Below are positions 1 to 5,821 of a DNA stretch of 5,821 nucleotides, piece after piece. The stretch lies in NCBI GenBank assembly GCA_900555915.1, contig USNC01000107.1, positions 1-5,821 on the forward strand, read 5' to 3'. The notes below the pieces were generated by a model. It was not told where the DNA came from. It worked only from the letters and a program-made list of their open reading frames with translations, and did no database searches. The first letter of the stretch is position 1; every line of letters starts with the position of its first letter. Position numbers and translations under genes: made by a program. This stretch comes from an uncultured Porphyromonadaceae bacterium. GTDB lineage: Bacteria; Bacteroidota; Bacteroidia; Bacteroidales; Muribaculaceae.

Positions 1-1178
1 GCTATCAGCAGCGTCAGGGCGGCTACCAACAGCGTCAGCAAGGTGGCTATCAGCAGCGTCAGGGCGGCTACCAACAGCGCCAGGGTGGTTATCAGCAGCG
101 TCAAGGCGGCTACCAGCAGCGCCAACAGAGCGGTGCTTTCCCCGCTCGTGGCAAGAGTTTCACTCCGCGTCCCAAGCCGGTGGAATATGAAATGCCTATA
201 CCCGATCCAAACGAACAGATCCGCCTTAATAAATATATGAGCAACGCCGGTATATGCTCGCGTCGTGAGGCCGACGAATTCATCCAGCAGGGACTCGTCA
301 AGGTCAACGGACAGGTGGTAACCGAACTCGGCACCAAAATCACCTACAACGACGTGGTTGAGTACGACGAAAAGGTCGTTACGCTGCAGAGCAAGTGCTA
401 CATCCTCCTCAACAAGCCCAAAGACTGCGTCACCACCAGCGACGACCCCAACGGGCGCCTCAAGGTGTGGGACATGCCGGAGGTGGATGAGGCAGGGGAG
501 AGCGAGGGGGTGTTCGACCGGTATCTGACGGTGGTTGACGTGGGAGGACGCAACATCAAGGCCGACTGGAGCGTGATAGCGGTGTTCGACCGCGTCCGCA
601 TGGCGGCGGGAAGCGGACGCGGGTGCCCGGCGGTGGCGGCGCAATGGCGCGGCCATTGCGACATGGACCTGCTGGCATGGAATGCCGCGCGCATAGCCCG
701 GTGGTATGGCAATTCGCTGCTTGTGATTGAATCAAACACGCTGGAGACGCGCGACCGTGACCGCTACGTAGACGGCGACCAGTCTGCGTTTATCCTCAAC
801 CAGCTCCGCGACTGCTATCCTAATCTGTATGCCCGGCGGCAGTCGCCGGAAGACATCAGGGAGGGGGTGCCGCGCAAATACGGTTTCCACACCAACGTCA
901 GCACCAAACCGATGGTGATATCGAATCTGGTGAGGGTGGTGCGTGAGGGACTTTATATAGAGCGCGACGCGGCGTGTGTCGACGAGTATCTCACTTATGA
1001 GCGGCGTCCCAACGGCAGCTATGGCGCGGTGACAGGGAAACACGACGACATGCTGATGACCCGCGCCATAGGTCTTCACATCTGCTTCAACGAGATGGTG
1101 GCGCCGCGGCGCATCGGCGAAATGCGCGGGCGCTCCGTATCGCCGCTGCGCGGTGCGCGGCAGCAGTCGCTTTTCTGA
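1..1178 (+). CDS. RluB/RsuA-type pseudouridine synthase N-terminus fused in frame to a phage terminase-like nuclease domain (5' end outside window)
   Basis: The frame is read from position 3 and stays open to the TGA at 1176-1178, giving 391 visible residues; the true start is left of the window. Residues 1-46 are a Gln/Arg/Gly/Tyr-rich, probably disordered tail with six YQQRQ units. An S4 RNA-binding domain follows at about residues 73-126 (IRLNKYMSNAGICSRREADE). Next comes the opening strand of an RluB/RsuA pseudouridine synthase, YILLNKPKDCVTTSDDP, at about 133-149. This family isomerises uridine in 23S or 16S rRNA using an Asp in a GRLDxxT motif, but that motif and the whole catalytic core are absent. 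From about residue 156 the protein instead resembles the C-terminal nuclease domain of a phage terminase large subunit. The family assignment of the first part is firm; that of the second rests on remembered motifs. If real, the product cannot be an active pseudouridine synthase. A GTG at 180 could serve as a start but lies inside the continuous frame. Confidence 0.8.
   Translation, partial: YQQRQGGYQQRQQGGYQQRQGGYQQRQGGYQQRQGGYQQRQQSGAFPARGKSFTPRPKPVEYEMPIPDPNEQIRLNKYMSNAGICSRREADEFIQQGLVKVNGQVVTELGTKITYNDVVEYDEKVVTLQSKCYILLNKPKDCVTTSDDPNGRLKVWDMPEVDEAGESEGVFDRYLTVVDVGGRNIKADWSVIAVFDRVRMAAGSGRGCPAVAAQWRGHCDMDLLAWNAARIARWYGNSLLVIESNTLETRDRDRYVDGDQSAFILNQLRDCYPNLYARRQSPEDIREGVPRKYGFHTNVSTKPMVISNLVRVVREGLYIERDAACVDEYLTYERRPNGSYGAVTGKHDDMLMTRAIGLHICFNEMVAPRRIGEMRGRSVSPLRGARQQSLF
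3..125 (+). repeat. In-gene tandem repeats encoding YQQRQGG
   Basis: Six consecutive units begin at 3, 24, 48, 69, 90 and 111. Units 1, 3, 4 and 5 encode YQQRQGG (21 nt), unit 2 encodes YQQRQQGG (24 nt) and unit 6 degenerates to YQQRQQSG. At the DNA level odd units start TATCAGCAGCGT and even units start TACCA(A/G)CAGCG, so the array looks as if it grew by duplicating a two-unit block of about 42-45 nt. It probably extends left of the window. Gln/Arg/Gly-rich tails occur on Bacteroidota RluB-like proteins and may help bind RNA; that role is an inference. Confidence 0.9.
468..1178 (+). other. Phage terminase large subunit (TerL) nuclease-like segment without its ATPase half
   Basis: TerL is the packaging motor of tailed phages: an N-terminal ATPase pumps DNA into the capsid and a C-terminal RNase H-fold nuclease cuts it. 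This segment carries what look like the three acidic nuclease motifs: VVDVGG (Asp at partial-protein residue 179, codon 537-539), VIESN (Glu 243, codon 729-731) and GKHDDMLM (Asp 348-349, codons 1044-1049). LLAWNAARIARWYG and DEYLTYERRPNGSYGAV lie between and fit such proteins as I remember them. No Walker A or B motif is present, since the upstream part is the RluB-like sequence. No portal, small terminase or other phage gene flanks it. A related RNase H-like nuclease of a mobile element is an alternative reading. Confidence 0.62.
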
Positions 1179-1194
1179 CGTGGATTTTTCCGCG

Positions 1195-1239
1195 TTAAGG
1201 ACCTTAAGGACTTTAAGGTCCTTAAAGTCTTTAAAGTTT
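1195..1239. repeat. Degenerate 9-bp tandem repeat with internal stem-loop
   Basis: Five 9-bp units run end to end: TTAAGGACC, TTAAGGACT, TTAAGGTCC, TTAAAGTCT and TTAAAGTTT. Because GGACC and GGTCC are complementary, positions 1195-1207 can pair with 1213-1225 in a 13-bp stem with a 5-nt loop. The array lies just after the stop of the fusion gene and before the operon promoter. The hairpin is not followed by a clean T-run, so intrinsic termination is possible but not shown. Confidence 0.8.
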
Positions 1240-1291
1240 TAGGGGCTTTATGGGCTTAAAGGATGTGAGAGGAAACTTAAATTGAAAAAAA

Positions 1292-1323
1292 TTTGTGTAA
1301 TCGGGAAAAAATTGCTAAATTTG
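1292..1323 (+). promoter_or_regulatory. Bacteroidota-type promoter for the DUF177-rpmF-fabH operon
   Basis: TTTG at 1292-1295 is followed after 20 nt by TAAATTTG at 1316-1323, an exact match to the TTTG / TAnnTTTG pattern of the Bacteroidota primary sigma factor with its usual 19-21 nt spacing. Transcription should start near 1328-1332, leaving a leader of only about 20 nt before the ATG at 1351. No operator or riboswitch fits in that leader. Confidence 0.8.
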
Positions 1324-1350
1324 CGGCGCAATTGAAACGCACCCTGAGAA

Positions 1351-1827
1351 ATGTGTGATTTAAAGCAATTCATAATAAAGCTTCCCGCTCTTGGCGATGG
1401 CCACCATGAGCTGGAGCTGAAAGCGGATGAAGGACTTTTCGCCGGCCGCGGCAACGTGGAGGTGACAGGGGCCGACATCACGGCGTATGTCGATATCGAC
1501 GTGCGCCATGGCGCGTATAATATAGGCATCACCTGCCAGGGCTGGATAGAGATACCCTGCGACCGATGCCTTGACGCTATGCGCCTCGACGTGGACGACG
1601 ACTATGATGTCAGCGTCAGCTACGGCGAAGACTACGACGAGACCGACGACACCGTGACACTGCCCGAGACGCAGACGGAGTTTGATCTTGCTCCGATCGT
1701 GGCCGACACCGTGCTGCTCGGCATCCCGCTGCGCCACGTTCATCCCGAAGGGGAATGCAATCCCCGGATGGAGGAGATAATGAGACAGCATTCCACCGAC
1801 GACCCCGGTCAGAAGGCGGAATCATAA
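1351..1827 (+). CDS. DUF177 (YceD-like) protein
   Basis: This 158-residue protein belongs to the DUF177/YceD family, which is commonly encoded directly before rpmF. Bacterial and plastid homologues are linked to 23S rRNA accumulation and large-subunit assembly; the exact action is unsettled. Visible hallmarks are the MCDLKQFIIKL start, the PCDRCLD motif (Cys70, Cys73) in the middle, and LGIPLRHVHPEGECNP near residues 123-138. A very acidic stretch, DDDYDVSVSYGEDYDETDD, lies between them. The length is normal for the family. The ATG at 1351 is chosen because the conserved N-terminus begins there and the promoter lies just upstream; no Shine-Dalgarno sequence is evident, which is usual in this phylum. 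It is the first gene of a likely three-gene operon, 87 bp before rpmF. Confidence 0.88.
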   Translation: MCDLKQFIIKLPALGDGHHELELKADEGLFAGRGNVEVTGADITAYVDIDVRHGAYNIGITCQGWIEIPCDRCLDAMRLDVDDDYDVSVSYGEDYDETDDTVTLPETQTEFDLAPIVADTVLLGIPLRHVHPEGECNPRMEEIMRQHSTDDPGQKAES

Positions 1828-1914
1828 GATAAGATAATATTAAAACCGTAGGCGGTCGAGAGTCTTTCTTGCAAAAGGAGGGGCGGTCGGCTGTCGAATA
1901 AATTTTGAATAAAA

Positions 1915-2097
1915 ATGGCACATCCTAAACGTAGACAATCGCACACCCGCACCGCAAAGCGCCGCACACACGACAAAGCGCTTATCCCGACTCTCGCAAT
2001 CTGCCCCAACTGCGGCGCATGGCACGTATGGCACACTATCTGTGGCGAATGCGGCTACTACCGCGGTAAACTCGTGATTGAGAAAGCTGTGATGTAA
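1915..2097 (+). CDS. rpmF: 50S ribosomal protein L32
   Basis: This 60-residue basic protein is bL32 of the large ribosomal subunit. It begins MAHPKRRQSHTRTAKRRTHD, the typical N-terminal extension that threads into rRNA, and carries a complete zinc ribbon: Cys30 and Cys33 (CPNC) with Cys43 and Cys46 (CGEC). This is therefore the zinc-binding form rather than a Cys-less paralogue. The length is as expected. The ATG sits behind an A-rich stretch with no close Shine-Dalgarno sequence. Its TAA stop (2095-2097) shares its last base with the ATG of fabH, so the two are probably translationally coupled. DUF177 upstream is the usual partner. Confidence 0.97.
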   Translation: MAHPKRRQSHTRTAKRRTHDKALIPTLAICPNCGAWHVWHTICGECGYYRGKLVIEKAVM

Positions 2098-3086
2098 TGA
2101 CACATGCCGCAATTACTGGTATCGCCTCTTATGTGCCCGACGATATCCTCGACAACGAGATGCTGTCGAAGATGGTCGACACCAACGACGAGTGGATCAC
2201 CACTCGCGTGGGCATAAAGGAGCGACGCATACTTCACGCAGAAGGCAAGGGCTCGAGCTATCTCGGCATCCAGGCGGTGCGCCGCCTCTTCGACCAGTAT
2301 GGCATCGATCCCCTCAGCATCGACCTGCTCATTTGTCCGACATCGAACCCCGACTACAGGTTTCCCTCGACGGCTTCGGTGATAGTGCACGAATGCGGCT
2401 TGAAGAACGCTTACGGCTACGACATCCAGGCTGCCTGCGCGGGTTTCATCGTGGGCATGCAGGATGCGCGCGCATATATCACCTCCGGCCTCTACAAGAG
2501 GGTTGTGGTGGTGTGCGCCGAAATGATGAGTTCGATGACCGACTACCAGGACCGGCAGACCTGTCCCCTCTTCGGCGACGGCGCCGCCGCAGTGCTGGTG
2601 GAGCCGACCGACGACGAATCGATCGGCGTGATGGATGCGGAGGTGCATATCGACGGCACCGGTCTGCCCCATCTGCTCATGAAAGCGGGAGGCAGCGTGA
2701 AGCCTGCCTCGGCCGAGACCGTGGCGGCACGCGAGCACTACGTGTATCAGGAAGGACGGGCTGTCTACAAGCATGCGGTGTTCGACATGCTGACAAGTTC
2801 TCAGTCTGTCATGAAGCGCAACGGTCTGAATGCTGAGAATCTCGACTGGTTTGTGCCCCATCAGGCCAATCTCCGAATTATAGAGGCCATCGGTTCGCGC
2901 ATCAAACTCCCCGAAGAGAAAATCCTCGTCAACATCCAGAGGAGGGGCAACACTTCGGCGGCTTCGATTCCGATCTGTCTCGATGAGTACAAGGCGCGGA
3001 TCCACAAGGGCGACAAGATAGTCCTGACCGCCTTCGGCGCAGGATTCACCTGGGGAGCCATGTATCTTGTATGGGCTATAGAATAA
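2097..3086 (+). CDS. fabH: Beta-ketoacyl-ACP synthase III (KAS III)
   Basis: FabH condenses an acyl-CoA primer, usually acetyl-CoA or a branched acyl-CoA, with malonyl-ACP to start type II fatty-acid synthesis in the cytosol. The 329-residue protein has the thiolase fold of the family and the full Cys-His-Asn triad: Cys114 in QAACAGF, His255 in FVPHQANLRI and Asn285 in RRGNTSAASIP. The 30-residue spacing of His to Asn matches E. coli FabH. Other hallmarks are DEWITTRVGIKER near residue 31, FPSTASVI at 89-96, LFGDGAAAVL, and the C-terminal GAGFTWGA. The start overlaps the rpmF stop by one base. plsX, often found between rpmF and fabH in other phyla, is not there. The gene ends just before a strong terminator. 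Primer preference cannot be read with confidence. Confidence 0.97.
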   Translation: MTHAAITGIASYVPDDILDNEMLSKMVDTNDEWITTRVGIKERRILHAEGKGSSYLGIQAVRRLFDQYGIDPLSIDLLICPTSNPDYRFPSTASVIVHECGLKNAYGYDIQAACAGFIVGMQDARAYITSGLYKRVVVVCAEMMSSMTDYQDRQTCPLFGDGAAAVLVEPTDDESIGVMDAEVHIDGTGLPHLLMKAGGSVKPASAETVAAREHYVYQEGRAVYKHAVFDMLTSSQSVMKRNGLNAENLDWFVPHQANLRIIEAIGSRIKLPEEKILVNIQRRGNTSAASIPICLDEYKARIHKGDKIVLTAFGAGFTWGAMYLVWAIE

Positions 3087-3116
3087 AAAAAGGAGCTTTT
3101 TAAAAAGCTCCTTTTT
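3087..3116. terminator. Bidirectional intrinsic terminator after fabH
   Basis: Positions 3087-3116 form a perfect 30-bp palindrome centred between 3101 and 3102. Its core is AGGAGC paired with GCTCCT, flanked by A-runs on the left and T-runs on the right. The symmetry gives a T-rich tail on either strand, so it can end fabH transcripts and also catch read-through from metG, which converges on it. It starts immediately after the fabH stop codon. Confidence 0.92.
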
Positions 3117-3125
3117 CTATTTTTG

Positions 3126-3164
3126 TTATCATGATGCATCATGTTTTATCATGATGCATCATGT
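3126..3164. repeat. Two direct copies of a 14-bp perfect palindrome
   Basis: A 19-bp sequence occurs at 3126-3144 and again, identically, at 3146-3164, a 20-bp period. Each copy contains the perfect palindrome CATGATGCATCATG (3130-3143 and 3150-3163). The pair lies between the fabH terminator and the end of metG, so it is at the 3' ends of two convergent genes rather than at a promoter. Its function is unknown; a protein-binding site, a transcript-end structure or an intergenic repeat family are all possible. Confidence 0.85.
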
Positions 3165-3171
3165 CTGCTTT

Positions 3172-5208
3172 TTACCCGACCGACGAACCGGGCTTAACCG
3201 TGTCCGTGGGGCCGATTACCACCAGGCGTCCGTCAGCGTCGACGGCGCTCAGGATCATGCCCTGGCTCTCGATCCCTTTCAGCTTGCGGGGAGCGAAGTT
3301 GGCGATGAAGCATACCTCCTTGCCCACGAGGTCCTCGGGATTGTAGTATTTCGCGATGCCGCTCACTATGGTGCGGCCTCCCATGCCGTCGTCGATGCGG
3401 AACTGCAGGAGTTTGTCGGCCTTAGGCACCTTCGTGCACTCCAGCACCTTCCCCACTCTGATGTCCATCTTCTCGAATGTGGGGAAATCCACGGTCTCTT
3501 TCACCGGCTCCGGTTTCCACGCCTCAAGCGCCTGCGCCTCGCGCGCCTTCACCAGTTTCTGCACCTGCTCCTCTATCACATTGTCTTCGATCTTCTCGAA
3601 GAGAAGTGAGGGCTGGTCTACAGCCGTGCCCGGTGCCACCAGGTCGAAGCGGCCCGCCATGTCCCATGTGAGGGCCGGCATGTGGAGCCACTGCCGCAGT
3701 TTTCCGCTCATGAAGGGTGTGAAAGGCTCGAACACCACGCAGAGCTGCGCGCAGAGCTGCACCGAGAGGTTGAGGATGGTGGCCACACGTTCCGGGTCGG
3801 TCTTCCACAGTTTCCAGGGTTCGGCGTCGGCCAGATACTTGTTGCCGATGCGGGCCACCTGCATAGCCTCCTCAAGCGCCTTGCGGAATTTGAACTCGTC
3901 AAGGTTTGCGCCGATGGCGGCCACGGCCTTCTCGGTCTCGGCCATCATCTCGGTGTCGAGCGGTGTCATCACCCCCGCTTCGGGCACCACGCCGCCATAA
4001 TACTTATGCAGAAGCACAAGGGCGCGGTTGATGAAGTTGCCGAGAATGGCCACCAGTTCGGAATTGTTGCGTGCCTGGAAGTCTTTCCATGTGAAGTTGT
4101 TGTCTTTAGTCTCCGGCGCGTTGGCGGTGAGCACGTAGCGGAGGGTGTCCTGCTTGCCGGGAAGTTCGCGCAGATATTCGTGGAGCCACACGGCCCAGTT
4201 GCGCGAGGTGGATATCTTGTCGTTCTCGAGGTTCAGGAACTCGTTGGCGGGCACATTGTCGGGGAGGTTGTAGCTTCCGTCGGCCATGAGCATCGAGGGG
4301 AACACGATGCAGTGGAACACGATGTTGTCCTTGCCGATGAAGTGTATCATGCGTGTCTCGGGATCCTTCCACCAGCGTTCCCACCCGTCGCCGAGCGCCT
4401 CGATGGTGTTGGAGATGTATCCGATCGGGGCGTCAAACCATACGTAGAGCACCTTTCCCTCGGCGCCTTCCACCGGCACCGGGATACCCCAGTCGAGATC
4501 GCGGCTCACGGCGCGGGGCTGCAGGCCGAGGTCGAGCCACGACTTGCACTGGCCGTAGACGTTTGGTTTCCACTCCTTGTGCTCCTCGAGTATCCACTGG
4601 CGCAGACGCGGTTCCCACTTGTCGAGAGGCAGGAACCAGTGGAATGTCTCTTTCAGCACCGGTGTGTTGCCCGTGATGGCTGATTTGGGGTTGATGAGGT
4701 CGGTGGCGTTGAGCGAGGTGCCGCATTTCTCACACTGGTCGCCGTAGGCGTTCTCGTTGCCGCAATGCGGGCATGTGCCGGTGACGTAGCGGTCGGCGAG
4801 AAACTGTCCCGCCTGCTCGTCGTAGAGCTGCATGGAGCTTTTCTCGATGAATTCCCCCTTCTCGTAAAGACGGCGGAAGAAGTCGGAGGCTGTCTTGCGG
4901 TGTGTCTCCGAGGTGGTGCGGCCGTACACGTCAAACGAGATGCCGAGTTCCTCGAAAGAGTCCTTGATGATGTTGTGATATCTGTCTACGATGTCCTGGG
5001 GCGTCACGCCCTCTTTCTTTGCCTTGATGGTGATGGGCACACCGTGCTCGTCGCTGCCGCCCACGAAGAATACCTCCTCGCCTTTAAGGCGCAGATAGCG
5101 GGCATATATGTCGGCGGGTACGTACACTCCGGCCAGATGGCCGATGTGCACGGGGCCGTTGGCGTAGGGGAGAGCCGATGTGATAAGCGTTCTTTTGAAA
5201 TTCTTCAT
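3172..5208 (-). CDS. metG: Methionyl-tRNA synthetase with C-terminal tRNA-binding domain
   Basis: MetRS attaches methionine to initiator and elongator tRNA-Met using ATP, in the cytosol. Read from the ATG at 5206-5208 the protein has 678 residues. The class I signature HIGH is at residues 21-24 and the KMSKS-equivalent loop is KISTSR at 331-336, a form I recall from Bacteroidota and close to the archaeal type. The connective-peptide zinc knuckle has CPHC (Cys146, Cys149) and CEKC (Cys159, Cys162). The anticodon-binding helical domain follows, including [17 protein letters not shown]. Residues 575-678 are an EMAP-II-like tRNA-binding domain ([33 protein letters not shown]), which also mediates dimerisation in such enzymes. 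An in-frame TTG at 5220 would add four residues, but AAAGGA (5217-5212 on this strand) lies between the two and favours the ATG. The gene is complete and follows mscL on the same strand after 76 bp. Confidence 0.97.
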   Translation of the reverse strand: MKNFKRTLITSALPYANGPVHIGHLAGVYVPADIYARYLRLKGEEVFFVGGSDEHGVPITIKAKKEGVTPQDIVDRYHNIIKDSFEELGISFDVYGRTTSETHRKTASDFFRRLYEKGEFIEKSSMQLYDEQAGQFLADRYVTGTCPHCGNENAYGDQCEKCGTSLNATDLINPKSAITGNTPVLKETFHWFLPLDKWEPRLRQWILEEHKEWKPNVYGQCKSWLDLGLQPRAVSRDLDWGIPVPVEGAEGKVLYVWFDAPIGYISNTIEALGDGWERWWKDPETRMIHFIGKDNIVFHCIVFPSMLMADGSYNLPDNVPANEFLNLENDKISTSRNWAVWLHEYLRELPGKQDTLRYVLTANAPETKDNNFTWKDFQARNNSELVAILGNFINRALVLLHKYYGGVVPEAGVMTPLDTEMMAETEKAVAAIGANLDEFKFRKALEEAMQVARIGNKYLADAEPWKLWKTDPERVATILNLSVQLCAQLCVVFEPFTPFMSGKLRQWLHMPALTWDMAGRFDLVAPGTAVDQPSLLFEKIEDNVIEEQVQKLVKAREAQALEAWKPEPVKETVDFPTFEKMDIRVGKVLECTKVPKADKLLQFRIDDGMGGRTIVSGIAKYYNPEDLVGKEVCFIANFAPRKLKGIESQGMILSAVDADGRLVVIGPTDTVKPGSSVG

Positions 5209-5217
5209 ATGTCCTTT
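5209..5217 (-). promoter_or_regulatory. Shine-Dalgarno-like AAAGGA that sets the metG start
   Basis: On the minus strand AAAGGA (5217-5212) is followed by CAT and then the ATG at 5208-5206. The spacing is short, but such a purine-rich site is uncommon in this window and selects the ATG over the TTG at 5220. The mscL start has a similar context ending in GACATATG. Confidence 0.45.
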
Positions 5218-5220
5218 CAA

Positions 5221-5246
5221 TTCAAGTTTCGCAAACTCAACTTGAA
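5221..5246. repeat. Short inverted repeat upstream of metG
   Basis: TTCAAGTT at 5221-5228 is the exact complement of AACTTGAA at 5239-5246, with a 10-nt spacer. It lies 13 bp upstream of the metG start codon, in the leader if transcription comes from mscL. An 8-bp arm in an A/T-rich gap is weak evidence; it could be an operator, a hairpin or chance. Confidence 0.4.
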
Positions 5247-5280
5247 GTTTATGAGTTTATGAGTTTAGAAGTTTAGTTTA
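5247..5280. repeat. 8-bp tandem repeat between mscL and metG
   Basis: GTTTATGA occurs at 5247-5254 and 5255-5262, followed by the variant GTTTAGAA at 5263-5270 and a further GTTTAGTTTA. The array fills nearly half of the 76-bp gap. No TAnnTTTG box or T-tailed hairpin is visible in the gap, so metG may be co-transcribed from mscL, or its promoter does not match the consensus. Confidence 0.75.
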
Positions 5281-5284
5281 ATCC

Positions 5285-5713
5285 TTATTTCTTCTGCTCT
5301 TTGAGCAGGTCGCGGATCTCGGTCAGCAGTTTCTCCTCCGCTGTGGGTTCGGGAGCGGGGGCCGGCGCCTCTTCCTCCTTCTTCTTGAATCTCATCATGA
5401 AGCGGAGAGCCACGAAGATGCAGAGGGCGATGATGAGGAAGTCTACGATGTTCTGGATAAACATGCCGTAGTTGAAGGTAAGGGCCTCGCGCACCACATT
5501 GCCGTCCGGATCAAGTTCGGCTGCGCGGAGTTCGGCCTTGAGGTTGGTGAAGGTGACGCTGCCCGTGCAGAGCGACACTGCCGGCATGATGATGTCGTTG
5601 ACCAGCGAGGTCACGATTTTGCCGAAGGCGCCGCCGATGATCACACCGACAGCCATGTCGACCACATTTCCCTTGAGGGCAAACTCTTTGAAGTCAGATA
5701 AAAATTTTCCCAT
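5285..5713 (-). CDS. mscL: Large-conductance mechanosensitive channel MscL
   Basis: MscL is a homopentameric inner-membrane channel that opens under high membrane tension and releases solutes when cells meet sudden dilution. Read from the ATG at 5711-5713 the protein has 142 residues, close to the 136 of E. coli. It shows the family N-terminus GKFLSDFKEFALKGNVVDMA, a Gly/Ala-rich first membrane helix at about 16-45 that lines the pore (VGVIIGGAFGKIVTSLVND), a periplasmic loop at about 46-81, a second membrane helix at about 82-106, then RFKKKEEE, a Pro/Ala linker and a C-terminal amphipathic helix (EEKLLTEIRDLLKEQKK) that forms the cytosolic bundle. A TTG at 5752 would add 13 residues unlike any MscL and is rejected. 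metG follows downstream. A perfect 9-bp array begins 37 bp upstream of the start codon. Confidence 0.97.
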   Translation of the reverse strand: MGKFLSDFKEFALKGNVVDMAVGVIIGGAFGKIVTSLVNDIIMPAVSLCTGSVTFTNLKAELRAAELDPDGNVVREALTFNYGMFIQNIVDFLIIALCIFVALRFMMRFKKKEEEAPAPAPEPTAEEKLLTEIRDLLKEQKK

Positions 5714-5722
5714 ATGTCTTTT

Positions 5723-5752
5723 TGAATTTATAATTATCGAAGATGGGGGCAA
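5723..5752 (-). promoter_or_regulatory. Weak candidate promoter for mscL
   Basis: On the minus strand TTG (5752-5750) is separated by 19 nt from TAAATTCA (5730-5723), which keeps four of the six fixed bases of TAnnTTTG. If used, the leader before the ATG at 5713 would be only a few bases. The upstream element would fall on the edge of the 9-bp array. This is the best match in the gap but is poor. Confidence 0.25.
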
Positions 5753-5821
5753 TTAGTCCAATTAGTCCAATTAGTCCAATTAGTCCAATTAGTCCAATTA
5801 GTCCAATTAGTCCAATTAGTC
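5750..5821. repeat. Perfect 9-bp tandem array running off the window
   Basis: CAATTAGTC is repeated eight times without a mismatch over 72 bp, reaching the last base of the window, so the true copy number is unknown. The perfect identity points to recent slippage or expansion. There are no spacers, so this is not a CRISPR array. It lies upstream of mscL; whatever is on its other side is not visible. Confidence 0.97.

Noticed and set aside
180..182. GTG as the start of the leftmost gene
   Set aside because: The same frame is open to the left edge and encodes the repeat tail that belongs to this type of protein, so the GTG is an internal valine codon.
1850..1889. Repeated GGCGGTCG octamer in the rpmF leader as a possible autoregulatory L32 site
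   Set aside because: Two 8-nt matches in a GC-rich stretch are weak and I could not build a convincing conserved structure from them.
1899..1907. Possible internal promoter box TAAATTTTG before rpmF
   Set aside because: It has one base too many compared with TAnnTTTG, and the nearest upstream TTG is 27 nt away rather than 19-21.
2058..3005. A 315-codon open frame on the minus strand opposite fabH
   Set aside because: It is antisense to an intact fabH with its catalytic triad, shows no family motif and has no promoter of its own that I can see.
3682..4683. A 333-codon open frame on the plus strand inside metG
   Set aside because: It lies wholly antisense to a full-length, motif-complete metG. 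G/C-rich third codon positions keep the opposite strand free of stops, and the translation shows no recognisable domain.
5218..5220. TTG as the metG start
   Set aside because: The purine-rich AAAGGA lies downstream of it and directly before the ATG at 5208, and the extra four residues have no counterpart that I recognise.
5714..5752. 13-residue N-terminal extension of mscL from a TTG
   Set aside because: MscL conservation begins at GKFLSDFKEFA; the extension would start at the edge of the tandem array.
5750..5821. CRISPR array
   Set aside because: The units are 9 bp and directly abutting with no spacers, and no cas gene is present.

Overview
The window looks like chromosomal DNA of a Bacteroidota bacterium, most likely Bacteroidales; Muribaculaceae is possible, but that is a guess. 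The evidence is a textbook Bacteroidota promoter (TTTG, 20 nt, TAAATTTG) in front of a DUF177-rpmF-fabH operon, few Shine-Dalgarno sequences, a methionyl-tRNA synthetase with the KISTSR form of the KMSKS loop plus a C-terminal tRNA-binding domain, and a pseudouridine synthase with a low-complexity Gln/Arg/Gly/Tyr N-terminal tail.

Layout from left to right. (1) Positions 1-1178 (+) hold an open frame that enters from the left edge. It starts with YQQRQGG repeats, then an S4 RNA-binding domain and the first strand of an RluB/RsuA-type pseudouridine synthase. Near position 465 it changes, without a stop or frameshift, into the nuclease half of what appears to be a phage terminase large subunit. 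(2) Positions 1195-1239 hold a degenerate 9-bp tandem repeat, and 1292-1323 a strong promoter. (3) Positions 1351-3086 (+) hold DUF177 (YceD-like), rpmF (L32) and fabH, the last two overlapping by one base; the operon ends in a perfect palindromic terminator at 3087-3116. (4) A short convergent gap holds two copies of a 14-bp palindrome. (5) metG (5208-3172) and mscL (5713-5285) lie on the minus strand, separated by 76 bp with 8-bp repeats. (6) From 5750 the window ends inside a perfect 9-bp tandem array just upstream of mscL.

The genes from DUF177 to mscL are ordinary housekeeping functions: ribosome assembly (DUF177, L32), initiation of fatty-acid synthesis (FabH), translation (MetRS) and osmotic protection (MscL). 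The unusual element is the RluB/terminase fusion, which loses the pseudouridine synthase catalytic core. It may be prophage debris, a real gene fusion or an assembly chimera; the sequence alone cannot decide. The second theme is that four of the five intergenic gaps carry short-period repeats, and two of these share a GGACT-plus-four-A/T unit. I found no clear evidence of a complete new system.
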